A DNA stretch of 61,535 bases from Phanerochaete sordida (lineage: Eukaryota > Basidiomycota > Agaricomycetes > Polyporales > Phanerochaetaceae), in the NCBI GenBank assembly GCA_019973155.2, contig BPQB01000123.1, forward strand, positions 1-61,535, given 5' to 3'. Shown here piece after piece: positions 59,738 to 61,535 of this stretch. Numbering within the stretch: position 1 is the stretch's first letter; the number at the start of each line of letters is the position of its first letter. The notes under the pieces are model-generated. The model made no database searches, had not been told where the DNA came from, and worked only from the letters and a program-made list of their open reading frames with translations. The position numbers and the translations under genes were made by a program.

Positions 59738-60117
59738 TTGAACTGCGCATGCGACTCGGCGCCAGAAAGATGTTTCGCCCACGTGGCCGCCACGAAGGCT
59801 ACCAAAATGATGCGCCTGATGCGCCGCTAGCGCTCCTCACGACGTCTCTGTCCGCCTCTTTGCACATCCACCGCTCCACAACCCGATGGAAACCGGGGCG
59901 TCGATTCTGGGCGCGCCGCCAAGCGAGCGCACGCGGGTGGAGGGATGGAATCAGTCGTGCGCTTGCCGACGCGTCTCAGGTCAACCCCATCAACGCGCAG
60001 CCACCGCCACGTCTCATCCCCACCCCGGATCCCCGGCCGTCCGCCCTATATGTGCTCACATGGATCTGCTGCGGTCCGCACCAGCGACTTCTCGCCCTCT
60101 GATCCCACCTTCGCGGG
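59738..60117. other. Upstream region of the SDR-like gene
   Basis: 380 bp with no gene of its own. It presumably contains the promoter of the following gene, but no clear TATA box was found. Confidence 0.45.
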
Positions 60118-61346
60118 ATGGCAGCACCAGCCTTCCTGCCCTTCTTCTCTGCACAGCGCCCGCCGCTCCACGCCGACCTCGCAGGCAGGACCGTCGTCGT
60201 CGCCGGCGCCAGCAGCGGCGCGGGCCTCGAAGCCGCGCGACACTTCGCGCGCATGAAGCCTGCGCGGCTCGTCCTCGCGTGCAGCGACGCGGCGCGCGGG
60301 CGCGATGCGCTCGACGGTGCGCACCGTCCGTCCGCGTGAGACCGAACGCTGAATCCAGTGCAGACATCGCCAAGACGACGCGCTACGCCGCCGAGCTGCA
60401 GCTGCTCGACCACGCGGACTTTGCGTCTGTCGTCGCGTTTGCGAAACGCTTCAAGGACGCGCCCGTCGACATCCTCGTGTGCTGCGCCGCCACGGCGCAG
60501 GAGGCGTGCCGCGCGACGCAGGACGGCTGGGAGGAAACGTGCGTCCGCCCGCCGCCGCCCGCCGTTTGCGTTACCCAGCTGACGCACGGCAGGCTGCAGG
60601 CCAACTACCTCGCGCCCGCGCTCCTCACCGTGCTGCTCGTGCCGAGCTTCGCGCAGGCCGTGCACGCGCTCGACACGCGCGCGCGCGTCGTCCTCGCGAC
60701 CGCGCACGCGCACACCCAGGCGCGCCTCTACGCGCTCGCGCGCGCGCCGCACGGGCTCCTCCGCGCGTGCAACGCGCCCGAGGCGCGCACGCCCGAGCGC
60801 ATGCGCGGACGGTTTGCCGAGACAGCGCGTACGTCCACGCATATAACCTGCGCAATGGAGACCCACGCGTACTCACGTCTGGCCAGTGCTCAGCCTGCTC
60901 TTCGCCCGCGCGCTCGCCGCGCACCTCCCGCGCACCGCCCCGCTGATCCCCGTCGCCGCGGACGCCGGCCCCGCTCCCTCCCCACCCCACAATCCCACCA
61001 TCTCAGAGCGCATATATGCATTCGTCCGCGGCGGCGCGCACACCCCGGAGGAGGAGGGCGCGGCGCAGCTCGTGTACGCCGCGGTGGGGCCGGACGGGTG
61101 CGCCGGCGCGCACGAGATGCACTTGCGTGGTGCGTACGTCAGTGCGGGCGGGGTGCGCCAGCCGAGTGCGTTTGTGGTGGGAAGAGAGGGGTGGGAGGTG
61201 CAGGAGCGGCTCTGGGTGCGTGGTTTGGTTTTTTGGGAAGAGGGTGCGCTGACGAGGTTGGGCAGCGCGAGACGGTTGGTGTGCTGGCGGAGGTGTGTCC
61301 TGAGGTGGGGGGCGTGGTGGAGGAGTATTTTGGTGGGGAGGCGTAG
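60118..61346 (+). CDS. Short-chain dehydrogenase/reductase-fold protein with altered active site
   Basis: Deduced exons are 60118-60316, 60364-60538, 60593-60828, 60887-61215 and 61266-61346, giving 339 aa with all phases closing. The cofactor loop reads VVVAGASSGAGLEAARHF, close to the SDR TGxxxGxG pattern with Ala for Thr. DGWEETLQANYLAPALL and RVVLAT mark the middle strands. Where most SDRs have NNAG this protein has CCAA. Where fungal homologs usually have a YxxSK helix before the LLF-ARAL segment, this one reads RFAETALLSLLFARALAAHL, so the catalytic Tyr is Phe and the Lys is Ala. The fold is expected to be kept, while classical SDR catalysis is doubtful. It could be a divergent enzyme or a non-catalytic cofactor-binding protein. 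GC is very high. AATAAA near 61461 may serve polyadenylation. Confidence 0.75.
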
Positions 61347-61535
61347 AGTGTGGCGGGGCCGACGTGACCTTGGGAAATACCCTGGTGTCTGATAAATTAA
61401 TCGGTGTGTAATGGATGCCTTTCCACAGCCGTCTGGAGAGCCCTGTAGACTAGATTTCAGAATAAATCGGACGCGGCATCCCGGCGGATCTTGCTTACCG
61501 CTGTTTCGGTGCTCTTGAGTGCGTTTGCAGACTGG

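Noticed and set aside
59976..60866. 296-codon minus-strand frame
   Set aside because: Antisense to the SDR-like exons, which have family motifs and consistent splice phases.
1..61535. tRNA, rRNA or CRISPR array
   Set aside because: I scanned for B-box-like GGTTCGANNCC words, rRNA-like segments and regularly spaced direct repeats and saw none. A covariance-model search (tRNAscan-SE, Infernal) would be needed to exclude small RNAs fully.

Overview
This window looks like genomic DNA of a filamentous basidiomycete, most likely an Agaricomycete and perhaps a member of the Polyporales. Nearly every gene is cut by 47-85 bp introns, mostly GT(A/G)NG(T/C)...YAG. Coding GC is high. The families present (DUF6535, DUF6699, DUF4246, S10 and A1 secreted peptidases, a laminarinase-like GH16, an Ecl1 zinc-binding protein) are typical of mushroom-forming fungi. 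No rRNA, tRNA, CRISPR array or bacterial-type operon was found. Exon limits were deduced by hand from splice motifs, reading phase and comparison with known families or with the paralog in this window; no alignment was run.

Layout. About 1-4500 and 7500-17000 are GC-rich, CpG-rich stretches with no recognisable gene. They surround one island gene, an unusually large Ecl1-domain protein (4665-6808). The second stretch ends in a ~926 bp element with ~144 bp terminal inverted repeats (16490-17415), next to a DUF6535 membrane protein (17648-20183). A region rich in secreted enzymes follows: a carboxypeptidase Y-like S10 peptidase (minus strand, 22443-20269), an NAD(P)-dependent epimerase/reductase (24050-25268), a GPI-type GH16 beta-1,3-glucanase (minus strand, 27540-25892) and two tandem S10 peptidases (28529-31316 and 31796-34583). 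A frameshifted scrap of TOR-like coding sequence lies near 25.5 kb.

A conserved housekeeping block comes next. RNA polymerase III subunit RPC11 (minus strand, 35245-34710, with a deduced 7-nt micro-exon) sits head to head with the full-length TOR kinase gene (35487-43976), with 241 bp between their start codons. A tail-anchored heme oxygenase (minus strand, 45764-44711) follows. After that come two tandem DUF4246 genes (46802-48716 and 48960-50881), a small membrane protein (51404-52026), an F-box protein (minus strand, 54048-52702), a pepsin-like aspartic protease (54630-56700), a DUF6699 protein (58244-58969), a 117 bp MITE-like element with a TA target duplication (59619-59735) and an SDR-fold protein whose catalytic residues appear to be lost (60118-61346).

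Functional themes. The secreted peptidases and glucanase suggest extracellular protein breakdown and wall-glucan remodelling. TOR and RPC11 share one short intergenic region, which is notable because TORC1 controls Pol III output in other eukaryotes. The strongest items for follow-up are the RPC11 micro-exon, the TOR relic, the two inverted-repeat elements, the degenerate SDR and the GC-rich, CCAAT-dense gene deserts.
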